A stretch of DNA of 29,374 nucleotides from CAZIOH01 sp964540815 (GTDB taxonomy: Bacteria; Myxococcota_A; Polyangia; Fen-1088). How positions within the stretch are numbered: position 1 is the stretch's first letter; every line of letters begins with the position of its first letter. The stretch covers positions 1 to 29,374 of the forward strand of contig CAZIOH010000084.1 in NCBI GenBank assembly GCA_964540815.1, written 5' to 3'. Below, piece by piece: positions 11,124 to 18,670 of this stretch. The position numbers and the translations under genes were made by a program. A model generated the notes under the pieces. The model worked only from the letters and a program-made list of their open reading frames with translations. It was not told the DNA's origin and did not search any database.

Positions 11124-11825
11124 TCAGGCCGCCTCGGCCTCGAGCGCCGACCTCAACAGATCGATGGCCCGTGCATGCAGACGGCACGCCCACGACTTCG
11201 ACAGGTTCATGACGGCTCCGGCCTCCTCCAGGTTCTTGTCCTCGAAGTAGTACAGCTCCATCAGCTGGCGCTCGCGCGGCGGCAGGGCCCGGATGGCCGC
11301 GCGCACGCGCTCGCCCATTCGGCCGAGATCCAGCGCCGCGTCCTGGGCCTCGAACCGGTCGTCGGGAACGGCGCTGGCCGCCTCGAGCGAGGTGATGTGG
11401 ACGGTGGCGATGCCGCTCAGGATCTCCGCGACGTTGCCGAGCGCCGCCTCGACCCGCGCGCTGTCTGGCGGCGGCGCGGCCCCCGCCGCGACCTTGGCCG
11501 CGCCGGCCCGATCGGCCTCGTTCCGGAGATACTCGTTGGCCCGCTCCTCGGCCCGGTAGCGGACGTAGTCCGCGCGCGAATACCACCCCATGGTTCGCAG
11601 GCCGTCGAGCATGGCGCCTCGCACCCGATAGTACGCGAAGGTCGTGAACGCCGCCCCGTGCCGTGGATCGTAACGATCGGCGGCCTCGATGAGCCCCTTC
11701 GAGCCGTAGGCGCACAGGTCGTCGAAGTCGATGTGGGCGGTGATCTGCCGCCGGAGCTTGCGCGCGACCTGCTGCACCAGCGGCAGGTTCTCTCGAATCA
11801 GTTGCTCTCTGTCGCGCCCAGCCAT
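11124..11825 (-). CDS. Sigma-70 family factor, FliA/WhiG type
   Basis: 233 residues. Region 2 is ENLPLVQQVARKLRRQITAHIDFDDLCAYGSKGLIEAADRYDP, followed by FTTFAYYRVRGAMLDGLR, the signature of FliA/WhiG sigma factors. Region 4 is IRALPPRERQLMELYYFEDKNLEEAGAVMNLSKSWACRLHARAID with its helix-turn-helix. In other bacteria these sigmas drive flagellar/motility or sporulation genes. Here it sits directly upstream of sctJ, with no anti-sigma FlgM visible. ATG 11825 was preferred over GTG 11870 because that GTG lies inside the predicted -10 at 11869-11874. Target genes cannot be read from this window. Confidence 0.88.
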   Translation of the reverse strand: MAGRDREQLIRENLPLVQQVARKLRRQITAHIDFDDLCAYGSKGLIEAADRYDPRHGAAFTTFAYYRVRGAMLDGLRTMGWYSRADYVRYRAEERANEYLRNEADRAGAAKVAAGAAPPPDSARVEAALGNVAEILSGIATVHITSLEAASAVPDDRFEAQDAALDLGRMGERVRAAIRALPPRERQLMELYYFEDKNLEEAGAVMNLSKSWACRLHARAIDLLRSALEAEAA

Positions 11826-11868
11826 CCCGTTCGTCCGTCCGATCCTCTCGTCGCCTCGTCTCGCGTCC

Positions 11869-11898
11869 ACTAGACCAGGGGACCGTGACGCCCGTCAA
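11869..11898 (-). promoter_or_regulatory. Candidate sigma-70-type promoter of the sigma-factor/sctJ pair
   Basis: Minus strand: TTGACG (11898-11893), 18-base spacer, TCTAGT (11874-11869). The -35 matches 5 of 6 and the -10 4 of 6 consensus bases. It would give a leader of about 35 bases before ATG 11825. Confidence 0.5.
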
Positions 11899-11942
11899 GC
11901 TTTGATGAGCCTTGTCCTTCCCCCGTCCCCGAGCGGCCAGGC

Positions 11943-11948
11943 TATCAT
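11943..11948 (+). promoter_or_regulatory. Candidate -10 element of the homoserine kinase gene
   Basis: GGCTATCAT gives -10 TATCAT (5 of 6 consensus bases) ending 9 bases before ATG 11958. There is no Shine-Dalgarno in the interval, which fits a leaderless or near-leaderless mRNA. No convincing -35. Confidence 0.45.
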
Positions 11949-11957
11949 GCGCGGCCC

Positions 11958-12980
11958 ATGGCCCAGTTCCGGATTCTGACCCCCGCGGATCTTCAGGAGA
12001 TTCTGGTGGCGTTCGGGTTCGCCGAGCGCGACTACCTCGGTCACACCCCCATCGCCGCCGGCACCATCAACACCAACGTTCGCGTCGAGACGCCCACCGG
12101 ACCGCGTTTCCTCCGGGTCAACGAAGGCAAGTCCGAGGACGACGTGGCCCGCGAGGCAGCCATCGTCGCGCACCTGGCGGCCGGCGGGGCAGGGGTCCCG
12201 ACCCCGCGGCCCGTCTCGACGGCGAGCGGACGCCCGTACCTCGTCTGGAGGGACCACTTCGTCTCGCTCTTTCCCTGGGTGACCGGGCGCGTGCTCCACC
12301 GCGGCGAGCTCGAGGTCGGACACGTCGCGCAGGTGGGAGGGGCCCTGGCGCGCCTGCACCTGCGGGGCGCTTCCTTTGCCGATCATCGCCCGGGACGCTA
12401 CGAGCCCGACGAGCTGGCGCGCCGGCTGGTCCAGGTTCGCGCCCACGTGACGGGCGCGCCGCACCCGGATCGCGCCCTGGTCGAGGCGCTCGAGACGCTC
12501 GAGCCCGCGCTCGCGCGCCTCGGCGAGGAGCGGGCCCGCACCCCCGTGCCGCTCGGCTTGATCCACGGCGATCTGTTCGTGGACAACGTGCTCTTCTCGG
12601 CGCAGGCCCCGGGCGCCCCGGTGGGCGAGGCGACCCTGGTGGCATTGCTCGACTTCGAACAGGCCTCCTGGGGACGCTGGATCTACGACGTCGCCGTCAC
12701 GCTGTTGGCCTTCGCCTTCGGCCGCACGGATTTTCGAATGGAGCTGGTCCGGGCCCTCCTCGACGGCTATCAGGCCGAGCGCCGCCTCGGCGACGCCGAA
12801 GGGGAGCTGCTCGGCACCGAATTGCGATTCGCAGCTTGCCGCTTCGCGGTGACCCGCATCACCGACGTGTACCTGAAGCGGACCGCGGGCGCACCCGCTG
12901 GCAAGGACTTCCGTCGCTACCTCGCGCGCCTGGCGCGCGTCGAGGCCCACCTGGCCCGAGATCCCCGCGCGTTTCTCTGA
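11958..12980 (+). CDS. thrB: Phosphotransferase of the homoserine kinase type II (ThrB2-like) family
   Basis: 340 residues with the aminoglycoside-phosphotransferase/choline-kinase fold. The N-terminal lobe has GTINTNVRVETPTGPRFLRVNEG. The catalytic loop is IHGDLFVDNVLF (H203, D205) and the metal-binding Asp is D232 in LLDFEQASWGRWIYDVAVTL. The loop wording (GDLFxDNVLF followed by DF-x6-W-x-YD-A-x-L) resembles ThrB2 homoserine kinases of pseudomonads, which make O-phosphohomoserine for threonine synthesis. No other threonine gene is adjacent, so a related small-molecule kinase cannot be excluded. No Shine-Dalgarno; the start is set by the ATG 9 bases after a -10-like TATCAT. Convergent with the PilZ gene. 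Confidence 0.7.
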   Translation: MAQFRILTPADLQEILVAFGFAERDYLGHTPIAAGTINTNVRVETPTGPRFLRVNEGKSEDDVAREAAIVAHLAAGGAGVPTPRPVSTASGRPYLVWRDHFVSLFPWVTGRVLHRGELEVGHVAQVGGALARLHLRGASFADHRPGRYEPDELARRLVQVRAHVTGAPHPDRALVEALETLEPALARLGEERARTPVPLGLIHGDLFVDNVLFSAQAPGAPVGEATLVALLDFEQASWGRWIYDVAVTLLAFAFGRTDFRMELVRALLDGYQAERRLGDAEGELLGTELRFAACRFAVTRITDVYLKRTAGAPAGKDFRRYLARLARVEAHLARDPRAFL

Positions 12981-12996
12981 GCTTGAGTTGAGGAGA

Positions 12997-13013
12997 GTCT
13001 GTCGGGAAGTTCC
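12997..13013 (+). repeat. 17-bp dispersed motif, copy A
   Basis: GTCTGTCGGGAAGTTCC, differing at one base from 20157-20173 (GTCTGTCGGGAAATTCC). It lies between the convergent ends of the homoserine kinase and PilZ genes, in DNA that reads like degenerate GA/TC-rich filler. Confidence 0.5.
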
Positions 13014-13055
13014 GATGAGTCCGGGTCCGAGTTCGCGTGCGACTTCGGGCCGGCG

Positions 13056-13409
13056 TCACTCCAGCGGCGGCGCCAGGCTCTTGCTCCGGACCAGGCTGAG
13101 GTAGCGCTTGAGGGTGTCGCGGCGATCGTCATCGAGCTCGATGTACCGGATTCCCATGTCCATCGGAGGCTCCCGGTTGGCCCACACGACCTCTCCGCGG
13201 AGCGCGATGCTCGCATCCAGATCCGGGAAGTTCACCACGAGGTCGACCAGCGTCCCCACCTCCTCGACGGAGGCGCTGTGAATGCACACGCCCCCGAGCG
13301 AGATGTTCTGAACCCGGTGGTAGAGCAGCACCTCCGAGCCCGTGTAGTCGACGTACGCATTGAGCACGAACCGCGGGAAGGCCCGGGTGTGTTCGCCGTT
13401 TTCGGACAT
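13056..13409 (-). CDS. PilZ domain protein (c-di-GMP receptor candidate)
   Basis: 117 residues, a single PilZ domain. The two cyclic di-GMP binding motifs are intact: RxxxR as R9-AFP-R13 and N/DxSxxG as N35-ISLG-G40. It ends with an ordinary C-terminal helix. Proteins of this size act as adaptors that change motility, exopolysaccharide or other outputs when cyclic di-GMP binds. The partner is unknown and no diguanylate cyclase gene is nearby. A TTGAAG-N17-CATGAT promoter ends 8 bases before the ATG. GGAG is directly next to the start, too close for a normal Shine-Dalgarno, so a leaderless message is likely. Confidence 0.9.
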   Translation of the reverse strand: MSENGEHTRAFPRFVLNAYVDYTGSEVLLYHRVQNISLGGVCIHSASVEEVGTLVDLVVNFPDLDASIALRGEVVWANREPPMDMGIRYIELDDDRRDTLKRYLSLVRSKSLAPPLE

Positions 13410-13417
13410 CTCCAGGA

Positions 13418-13446
13418 ATCATGCCCGCTCCGGCCCCCAACTTCAA
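13418..13446 (-). promoter_or_regulatory. Candidate promoter of the PilZ gene (leaderless layout)
   Basis: Minus strand: TTGAAG (13446-13441), exactly 17 bases, CATGAT (13423-13418), then 8 bases to ATG 13409. The predicted mRNA start coincides with the start codon. Confidence 0.5.
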
Positions 13447-13654
13447 AACGTCCGCCGGGCCGCCCTCGGCCCGCTCGGCGACCATCCGCAAACCCTGAGC
13501 CGGTCATCGGCGGGAGCCCGGCCCTCCTTGCCGAGTTGTCAAAGTGGCACTCCACCGATCGCGGGTCGGGACGTTCCGTCATTCCACACGGTGGGCAGCG
13601 AGGTGGTCGCGCCGATCGACACGAGCGAAAGTCGCGCCGCTTCGACCGGAAAGC

Positions 13655-13676
13655 TTGGAACGAATCGTGCTAATGC
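13655..13676 (+). promoter_or_regulatory. Candidate promoter of the small lipoprotein gene (sigma-54-like or TGCTA-type)
   Basis: TTGGAACGAATCGTGCT fits a sigma-54 -24/-12 element (GG at 13657-13658, GC at 13669-13670, 10 bases between). The overlapping GTGCTAATGC also fits the TGCTA -10 pattern, with TAATGC ending 7 bases before GTG 13684. Both readings predict transcription starting at about the start codon, so the sequence alone cannot decide between them. Confidence 0.4.
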
Positions 13677-13683
13677 GGGGGGC

Positions 13684-14232
13684 GTGTGCTCTCAACGCAG
13701 ACGTGGACCGGTGGTTTTCGCGGACTCGCCCGTGCGCGGAGCGCCCAGGCTCGGGCTGGCCCTCGCGGCCGCGCTCTGGTCGATCAGCGTGCTGGTGGGC
13801 GGCGCCTGCGCCCACCCGACCTTCTTCCCGGGGACCACCATCCTCAAGAACGACGACACCCAGAAGATCGTCGACACCATCGAGCTGTATCGCACGCGCC
13901 TGACCGAGCGCAACGTCGAGGGTCTACTGGCGCTGGCCTCCGACAAGTACCGAGAGGACTCGGGCACCCCGCGCTCCGACGACGACTACGGGTACGATGG
14001 GTTGAAGGACATCCTGCGCCATCGGCTGGGAGGGCTGCGGTCGCTCTGGTACGAGATCGAGTTCCGCGACATCCGCGTGCATGACCAGCAGGCCGACGTG
14101 GACGTCTTCCTGAACGGATCGTTCGAGCTCGCCTCGCAGTCCTCGGGAGATCGTTACCGCCGGGTGAACGACTACCACCGGTTCGTGCTCGAGCGGCAGG
14201 GCGACAGCTGGAAGTTCCTGAGCGGCATGTAG
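13684..14232 (+). CDS. Small exported (lipoprotein-like) protein with NTF2/SnoaL-like domain
   Basis: 182 residues from GTG 13684. An N-terminal Arg-rich segment leads to the hydrophobic stretch LGLALAAALWSISVLVGGAC, which may be a lipoprotein signal, although Gly at -3 makes the lipobox weak. The rest (DTIELYRTRLTERNVEGLLALAS ... YHRFVLERQGDSWKFLSGM) looks like an NTF2/DUF4440 cone fold, which often binds small ligands. I do not recognise a specific function. GTG 13684 was chosen because it lies 7 bases after a -10-like TAATGC. GTG 13711 or 13732 would still keep the signal. It is followed 96 bases later by the Ser/Thr kinase on the same strand. Confidence 0.65.
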   Translation: MCSQRRRGPVVFADSPVRGAPRLGLALAAALWSISVLVGGACAHPTFFPGTTILKNDDTQKIVDTIELYRTRLTERNVEGLLALASDKYREDSGTPRSDDDYGYDGLKDILRHRLGGLRSLWYEIEFRDIRVHDQQADVDVFLNGSFELASQSSGDRYRRVNDYHRFVLERQGDSWKFLSGM

Positions 14233-14247
14233 GTCGCGCGCGGCGGC

Positions 14248-14262
14248 GGCCCATCACGGGCC
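14248..14262 (+). terminator. Weak hairpin between lipoprotein gene and kinase gene
   Basis: GGCCC-ATCAC-GGGCC, a 5-bp stem 16 bases after the lipoprotein stop. No T-run follows, so at best a weak or Rho-assisted end. Confidence 0.2.
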
Positions 14263-14315
14263 ACCACGAGCCTCATGGCGAGCCCGTCGGCGGGCGTCGC
14301 TCCGAGCCGCTGTGC

Positions 14316-14321
14316 TATCGT
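14316..14321 (+). promoter_or_regulatory. Candidate -10 element of the Ser/Thr kinase gene (leaderless layout)
   Basis: GTGCTATCGT gives -10 TATCGT, followed by 7 bases and GTG 14329. It has the same TGCTA context as the sites at 9451 and 13671. No good -35 box. Confidence 0.45.
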
Positions 14322-14328
14322 CAGCGCC

Positions 14329-16362
14329 GTGGAAATCGCGCCCCCGGACCCACGAATCGGCATGGTTCTGCAAGCGCGCTACGCGATTCTGGAGCGCGTG
14401 GCCGCCGGGGCCATGGGGGTGGTCTACCGAGGCGAGCGCGTGTCGCTCGGACGGGCGGTGGCGGTCAAGTTCCTGCATCCGTGGATCGCTTCTCAACAGG
14501 CATTTCGGACCCGCTTCGAGACCGAGGCGCGGGCCATGAGCCGCCTGTCGCATCCCAACTGTGCCTCGGTGATCGACTTCGGGGTCGAGGGGGCGTCGCC
14601 CTACGTCGTCATGGACTTCGTCTCGGGCGTCACCTTGCGGCAGCTCCTCGGCCAGGGTCGCCTGGCTCCGGCCCGGGCGGTGGCGATAGGCCGGCAGCTC
14701 CTGGCCGGGGTGGCCCACGCCCACGCGCAGAACATCGTGCATCGGGACCTCAAGCCCGAGAACCTGATCCTCGGTGACACCGCCGGGCTCGCCGATCACG
14801 TTCGCATCCTCGACTTCGGCCTCGCCAAGCTTCGAGATGGGCCCGCCCTCACATCCGGGCTCGCGCTCGGCACGCCGAGCTACATGTCACCCGAGCAGAC
14901 CGGCTCGCCCGGTGACATCGACGGGCGCACCGACATCTACGCGGTCGGTGTTCTCATGTTCGAGATGCTGGCTGGGCGCAAGCCCTTCGTCGCCGAGAAG
15001 GTGGCCGAGATCCTGGTCATGCATCGGGACGTGCCTCCGCCCAAGCTCCGTCAACTGGTCCCCGAGGCGGGGATCTCGGAGGCGCTCGAGGCGGTGGTGG
15101 GCCGGGCCCTCGCGAAGTCCCCCGAGGCCCGCTTCCAGACCGCGGTCGAGTTCGCCGAGGCGCTGGCGCGCGTCCCGGAAGGGGCGGCGGCGCAGGCAGC
15201 CGCGCCGTTCACGGGCGCCGCCGGGGCGGTTCAAGCCGCCGGGGCTGTCCAGATTGGCCCGTCGCTCGAGCATTCCGTGCACGAGACCCTCGCGGAGCCG
15301 CAGCACGCCGTGACCACCGCGGCCGCGCTCGACGGCCCCCCGGCCGGGGTGGGCGCCGCCCGGGATGCCCATTCCAAGGGTACGCCTCCGGGCCAGGGGA
15401 AACCGGCCGACGCTCCGGCGGCGGCCGCACCCGCGGCGCCCGCTGCCGTGGCCGCCAGCCCATCGGGCCGGGCGGCGGGCAGGCCGCCCGCGCACCGGGA
15501 GACGAGCTTGTGGGTCGGCCTCGGCGTCCTCGGGGTGCTGGCCCTGATCCTGGTCGCGGTTGGTGTCCGCGGTCGGTCGGCGCCCCTGGCGCCCGCCGGC
15601 TCGTCCCAGAGCGCCCTCCGACCGGCCTCCGGGCCCGCGCCCGGGCCCCCGCGCAGCTCGCCCGCCGCCGCCCCGACCGGGCCCGCGGCTCCCGTGCCCG
15701 CGCGGCCGGCGGGACCCGGGTCCGCTTCTGGCCCGTCGCCAGTTGCCCCCGTTCTGGGGTCGAACAAGCTCGCGACCCACGTGGTGACCGTCGGGGCGGG
15801 CGGCCCGCCCCGCGGGAAGGCCGCGGATCCACCTTCCACCGCGCCCACCTCACCCGCCGCCCCGGTGCCGGAGGGGAGGGCCCTGGCGGCCGAGGAGCGC
15901 TTTCGAGACGCCGACGCCCTCATCTCGAAGGGCGAGTGGGAGCAGGCCCTCGTGGTGCTCGAGAAGGCCCGCAAGGAGAACCCCAGGCGGCCCGAGGCGG
16001 CGTACCGGCTCGCCAACGCCGCGCTCGAGCACAAGCGCTGGTCCGAGGGCGCCGATGCCGCGCGCGCCGCGGCGGCCGAGGAGCCGAAGTACCGTTCGGA
16101 CGAGCGCCTGGTCAAGAACCTCATCCGCTCGCTCGTGAGCGATCGCGGCTACGAGAAGAGCGAGTCCGTCCTCCAGGGGTTCGGGCCGGGCCCCGTGCCC
16201 TTGCTGCGGGAGGCCGCCGCGCACGACGAGAGCCGCATCGTCCGGCAACGCGCCGGGGAGATCCTGGAGAGCCGGGGCGCCGCATCCCGGGCGCGCACGA
16301 CGGTCACGAGCAGCGCGAGGCCCCCGGGCCACGCCGCGAACCGGCCCTTCTTCAGCCGCTGA
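14329..16362 (+). CDS. Transmembrane serine/threonine protein kinase (PknB-like)
   Basis: 677 residues. The cytoplasmic kinase domain (about 18-280) has a glycine loop VAAGAMGVVYRG whose first Gly is Ala, K47 (VAVKFLHP), catalytic HRDLKPEN with D140, DFG at 162-164, and GTPSYMSPEQ. An Ala/Pro-rich juxtamembrane stretch leads to one transmembrane helix at about 393-413. A Pro/Ala-rich extracytoplasmic spacer then leads to a TPR-like region near the C-terminus (RFRDADALISKGEWEQALVVLEKARKENPRRPEAAYRLANAALEH). It is probably a signalling kinase that senses an envelope partner through the repeats. All key catalytic residues are present. GTG 14329 was chosen over an ATG at 14275, because a -10-like element lies between them and 7 bases before the GTG. 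Confidence 0.92.
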   Translation: MEIAPPDPRIGMVLQARYAILERVAAGAMGVVYRGERVSLGRAVAVKFLHPWIASQQAFRTRFETEARAMSRLSHPNCASVIDFGVEGASPYVVMDFVSGVTLRQLLGQGRLAPARAVAIGRQLLAGVAHAHAQNIVHRDLKPENLILGDTAGLADHVRILDFGLAKLRDGPALTSGLALGTPSYMSPEQTGSPGDIDGRTDIYAVGVLMFEMLAGRKPFVAEKVAEILVMHRDVPPPKLRQLVPEAGISEALEAVVGRALAKSPEARFQTAVEFAEALARVPEGAAAQAAAPFTGAAGAVQAAGAVQIGPSLEHSVHETLAEPQHAVTTAAALDGPPAGVGAARDAHSKGTPPGQGKPADAPAAAAPAAPAAVAASPSGRAAGRPPAHRETSLWVGLGVLGVLALILVAVGVRGRSAPLAPAGSSQSALRPASGPAPGPPRSSPAAAPTGPAAPVPARPAGPGSASGPSPVAPVLGSNKLATHVVTVGAGGPPRGKAADPPSTAPTSPAAPVPEGRALAAEERFRDADALISKGEWEQALVVLEKARKENPRRPEAAYRLANAALEHKRWSEGADAARAAAAEEPKYRSDERLVKNLIRSLVSDRGYEKSESVLQGFGPGPVPLLREAAAHDESRIVRQRAGEILESRGAASRARTTVTSSARPPGHAANRPFFSR

Positions 16363-16524
16363 CATCCTGCCCGGAGCCCCGACCCCGGGTGAATCGCGCG
16401 CCGAGGCCGCAAGCTGGCGGCAGCGGCGATTGTGATAGAAGCCGAGGTCACCGATCGCGCTCGGGGCTTCGGTCCTTGCGGCGGGCGGTCTCGCTCCAGT
16501 GGCTTTGCTCCCGGAGGTCTTCCA

Positions 16525-17973
16525 ATGCGCATGTTCTCGTTCGTGACCCTGCTGGGGACGGTGGCGGCGTTCGGCTCCTGTACCTTCAAAGAGGCCGCCC
16601 AGACCAATGCCATTCACCTCGGCAACGGAACGGGTGCGACCTACGGCGGTGGGTTCGGAGGGAGGGGGCTGCTGTCCGGCACCGGAGGCTCCGGGCCTTG
16701 CATGGGCCTGCGCTGCCAGCAGTCCGGTTGCGTGGGCGCGGGTTGCACGGTCGCCGCCTGTTCGGGCACGGACAAGACCACCGTCACCGGGACCGTCTAC
16801 GATCCCGCTGGCAAGGTGCCGCTCTACAACGTGACGGTCTACGTCCCGAACGCGCCCCTCGCGCCGCTGCCCGAAGGCGCGGCCTGCCTGCTCTGCGACA
16901 CCGCCCTGTCCGGGTCCCCCATCGTGCAAGCCAACACCGACTCCGCCGGTCACTTCGTGCTCGAGGACGTGCCCTCGGGCGCCAACATCCCGCTCGTGAT
17001 CCAGGTGGGCAAGTGGCGGCGCCAGGTCACGATTCCCAGCGTCAGCCCCTGCATGGCCAACGCCCTCACCGATCCCAACCTGACCCGCCTGCCCCGCAAC
17101 CAGAGCGAGGGCAATCTGCCCCGCATCGCCATCACCACCGGCGCGCTCGACGCGCTCGAGTGCCTGCTGCGCAAGATCGGGATCGACGACTCCGAGTTCA
17201 CGATGGAGACGGGGACCGGCCGGGTGAATCTCTACTCCGGTGGCAACACCACCAACACCCAGGGAATCGGCACCAGCCAGTACGCGCCCACCCTCAACGG
17301 GGGCGCCACGTTCACCCGAGCCCCGGGGTGGTGGGACGACGTGAACAACCTCAAGCCGTACGACATCGTCCTGCACTCGTGCGAGGGCATCCCGATGTCC
17401 ATCAACAAGAGCCCGGCCGCGCTGCAAGCTTTCCAGGACTACGCCAACATGGGCGGCCGGATCTTCGCCTCCCACTGGCACAACTACTGGCTCGAGAATC
17501 CCCCCAACGGCCCCCTGCGCGCCGTCGCGGCCTTTCACCACCTCGGCGATCCGGCCAGCCCATTCACCTCCACCATCGACACCGGGTTTCCGAAGGGGGC
17601 GGACTTCGCGCAGTGGCTGCTGAACGTGGGGGCGTCGACCACCCTCGGTCAGCTGATCATCAACGGCGCGAAGCACACGGTGGACGCCGTGCGCGGGACC
17701 AGCCAGCGCTGGATCTACGCCACCAACCCCGACTCGGTTCAGTACTTCTCGTTCAACACGCCGCTCGATCCCGCCGCGCCCAAGTGTGGCAAGGTGGTGT
17801 TCAGCGATCTGCACGTGTCATCCGGGAGCGGGATGGTGGGCGTCGACGATCTCTCGAAGCCCGAGTACCCGTTCCCGACCGGCTGCGTGACCACCGCGCT
17901 GTCTCCCCAGGAGAAGGCCCTCGAGTTCATGCTCTTCGATCTGTCCGCCTGCCTGCGCGAGGGGATTCCGTGA
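16525..17973 (+). CDS. Cys-rich lipoprotein with carboxypeptidase-regulatory-like and ThuA-like domains
   Basis: 482 residues. The start ATG 16525 has GGAGG about 8 bases upstream. A signal peptide ends at AFGSC (C19), probably a lipoprotein. A Gly-rich stretch and a dense Cys cluster (CMGLRCQQSGCVGAGCTVAAC, about residues 55-75 overall) precede a beta-sandwich of carboxypeptidase-regulatory type (TVTGTVYDPAGKVPLYNVTVYVPN ... NTDSAGHFVLEDVPSG). The second half has YDIVLHSCEGIP, FQDYANMGGRIFASHWHNYWL and other features resembling ThuA/glutamine-amidotransferase-like folds. The exact substrate is unknown. This architecture is familiar from Myxococcota predicted proteins. Convergent with the metallophosphoesterase gene, with 19 bases between stops. 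Confidence 0.75.
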   Translation: MRMFSFVTLLGTVAAFGSCTFKEAAQTNAIHLGNGTGATYGGGFGGRGLLSGTGGSGPCMGLRCQQSGCVGAGCTVAACSGTDKTTVTGTVYDPAGKVPLYNVTVYVPNAPLAPLPEGAACLLCDTALSGSPIVQANTDSAGHFVLEDVPSGANIPLVIQVGKWRRQVTIPSVSPCMANALTDPNLTRLPRNQSEGNLPRIAITTGALDALECLLRKIGIDDSEFTMETGTGRVNLYSGGNTTNTQGIGTSQYAPTLNGGATFTRAPGWWDDVNNLKPYDIVLHSCEGIPMSINKSPAALQAFQDYANMGGRIFASHWHNYWLENPPNGPLRAVAAFHHLGDPASPFTSTIDTGFPKGADFAQWLLNVGASTTLGQLIINGAKHTVDAVRGTSQRWIYATNPDSVQYFSFNTPLDPAAPKCGKVVFSDLHVSSGSGMVGVDDLSKPEYPFPTGCVTTALSPQEKALEFMLFDLSACLREGIP

Positions 17974-17992
17974 GACCTCACCGCGGAGAGTG

Positions 17993-18670
17993 TCACGCCG
18001 GGGCGTAGGGGCGGGCCGCGGGAACGGAGACGAGCTTGCGCTCCGGCAGGACGAGGGCGGTGAGACGGCGACCGTACACGCATCCGGTGTCGAGGCCGGT
18101 GGCGTGGACGTAGCGCTGGAGGCCGCGGACGGCGTCGTGACCGAAGATCACGTGCTCGGGGCCGGTCCAGCGTGACGCCCAGGGGACGCCGTCCTTGACC
18201 CGCGTCGAGGGCTGGCCGTCGGGGGTGAGGCTGCGCAGGTTGAGCAGGTACTTGCGCGGTTGCGCCGTGAGCGCGACCCCCGGCAGCAGTCCACCATGCA
18301 CCACGATCGCGTTCTCGGTCGGCACCTCGAGCACGAGCGGCAGGGCCCGCAGGTAGGCCCAGTCCGCGGGCATGAGCGCGTCCGCGACGGCCTGGTGCGT
18401 GCTCGAGGCCGGGGGGTGCGGATCGAGCCCGGCGGGTTCCGCGAGCGAGAGGACCTTGGCGTCGTGGTTCCCGAGGACCGCCCGGAGCCCCCGCTCCCGG
18501 CAAAGCTGCACGACGCCGCGCGAGTCCGGTCCCTTGGCGGTCAGGTCCCCCACCAGGATCACCTCGTCCGACGTGGGATCGGCGCCCACCACCCGCAGCA
18601 GCGCCTCGAGCTCGTCGAGGCAACCGTGCACGTCCCCGACGAGGACGGTCCGGCGCGCCTCAGTGGCCAT
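17993..18670 (-). CDS. Metallophosphoesterase (ApaH/PrpA-like)
   Basis: 225 residues with all calcineurin-type metal motifs in order: GDVHG (12-16), GDLTAKGPDS (about 41-50), GNHD (about 66-69), VHGG and FGHD. This short PPP-like layout is shared by symmetrical diadenosine-tetraphosphatases (ApaH) and small bacterial Ser/Thr phosphatases (PrpA/PrpB). The GDLTAKGPDS wording (instead of GDLVNRGPDS) does not settle which. A kinase gene lies nearby but is separated by another gene on the other strand, so any pairing is only speculation. Its ATG lies 11 bases inside the 3' end of the HEAT-repeat gene, so the two are translated as a coupled pair. Confidence 0.88.
   Translation of the reverse strand: MATEARRTVLVGDVHGCLDELEALLRVVGADPTSDEVILVGDLTAKGPDSRGVVQLCRERGLRAVLGNHDAKVLSLAEPAGLDPHPPASSTHQAVADALMPADWAYLRALPLVLEVPTENAIVVHGGLLPGVALTAQPRKYLLNLRSLTPDGQPSTRVKDGVPWASRWTGPEHVIFGHDAVRGLQRYVHATGLDTGCVYGRRLTALVLPERKLVSVPAARPYAPA

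Noticed and set aside
11826..11870. GTG at 11870 as start of the sigma factor
   Set aside because: It overlaps the predicted -10 (11869-11874), and the added residues have no sigma-factor similarity.
17974..17992. Terminator between the convergent 17973 and 17993 stops (GTGAG/CTCAC)
   Set aside because: The loop is too small and no T-run follows.
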